NCBI RefSeq assembly: GCF_019145495.1
Contig: NZ_JAHSTU010000006.1
Location: forward strand, 248,001-312,000
Source of the DNA: Pseudomonas azerbaijanoccidentalis
GTDB taxonomy: Bacteria; Pseudomonadota; Gammaproteobacteria; Pseudomonadales; Pseudomonadaceae
Length of the DNA stretch: 64,000 bases
Reading direction: 5' to 3'
Under the pieces are notes generated by a model, which had not been told where the DNA came from, ran no database searches, and was given only the letters and a program-made list of their open reading frames with translations. Every line of letters starts with the position of its first letter. Position 1 is the stretch's first letter. Of the stretch, positions 63,829-64,000 are shown one piece after another. A program made the position numbers and the translations under genes.

Positions 63829-64000
63829 TTGACTGGCCGCTCGCCGAACTGCTGCCCCACGCTGGCGACATGATCTTTATCGATCAGATCCTGGCGTTCG
63901 ATGACGAGCAGATTCACACCCGTCTCACCGTCAAGCCCGACGGCCTGTTCAGCCTCCCCGACGGCAGCTTGCCGGCCTGGGTCGGTATCGAACTGATGGC
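63825..64000 (+). CDS. Hotdog 3-hydroxyacyl-ACP dehydratase (cut by window edge)
   Basis: The first 58 residues read MIDWPLAELLPHAGDMIFID and later DGSLPAWVGIELM. LLPHAGDMIFID is the start of FabA/FabZ-like (ApeP type) dehydratases, and WVGIELMA contains the catalytic acid helix start. The rest lies beyond the window. A ketoreductase usually follows. Confidence 0.82.
   Translation, partial: MIDWPLAELLPHAGDMIFIDQILAFDDEQIHTRLTVKPDGLFSLPDGSLPAWVGIELM

Overview
The window looks like a chromosomal segment of a fluorescent Pseudomonas, most likely the P. fluorescens group. The gene order waaF-waaC-waaG-waaP-wapP-wapQ, glnE, aceE-aceF, dipA, msrA, acyl-CoA dehydrogenase, nhaP2, mscK, selO, parA follows the PA5005-PA5028 region of P. 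aeruginosa as I remember it. The intergenic spaces hold palindromic REP/REPIN repeats typical of this group. Codon use is GC-rich throughout. No tRNA, rRNA, CRISPR array, prophage or insertion sequence was recognised. The species is not resolved.

Region 1 (1-8378, minus strand) is the LPS core locus. It holds two heptosyltransferases, the glucosyltransferase WaaG, four consecutive kinase-fold proteins (one a tandem double kinase), a small lipoprotein and a carbamoyltransferase cut by the left edge. Genes overlap by a few bases, as in one operon. Region 2 (8573-16611) has glnE facing away from aceE-aceF, separated by 383 bp with two matching GntR/FadR-type palindromes. Region 3 (16766-22772) has a PhoD-like phosphatase, a DipA-like c-di-GMP phosphodiesterase, msrA and rlmJ.

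Region 4 (22773-38484) is more mosaic. It contains an orphan vgrG with a DUF4123 adaptor but no effector, the divergent putP/putA pair with five GTTGCA sites between them, an acyl-CoA dehydrogenase, and the zapA pair between two chemoreceptor genes, one preceded by a FliA-type promoter. Region 5 (38683-47533) has nhaP2, mscK, selO, a MazF-family toxin-antitoxin pair, trxC and an orphan parA.

Region 6 (47887-64000, running off the right edge) is an aryl polyene (APE) pigment cluster of 18 visible genes. It encodes a ketosynthase-like chain length factor, a ketosynthase, two acyl carrier proteins, an acyl-ACP ligase fused to a hotdog dehydratase-like domain, a second dehydratase, a thioesterase, an aromatic amino acid ammonia-lyase, two acyltransferases and a GT2 glycosyltransferase. 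It also encodes a methyltransferase, a flavin-dependent halogenase-like enzyme, a LolA-like carrier, an MMPL exporter, a CPA-type antiporter, a COG4648-like membrane protein and a lipoprotein. Nearly every gene overlaps the next. The inferred scheme is that the lyase supplies an aryl starter, the ligase loads it on an ACP, the ketosynthases and dehydratases build the polyene, and the LolA/MMPL/lipoprotein set moves the product to the outer membrane. Ketoreductase and any further ketosynthase are presumably beyond position 64000. The oddest feature is that two exported-protein genes of this cluster carry a REPIN in frame inside their 5' coding ends.
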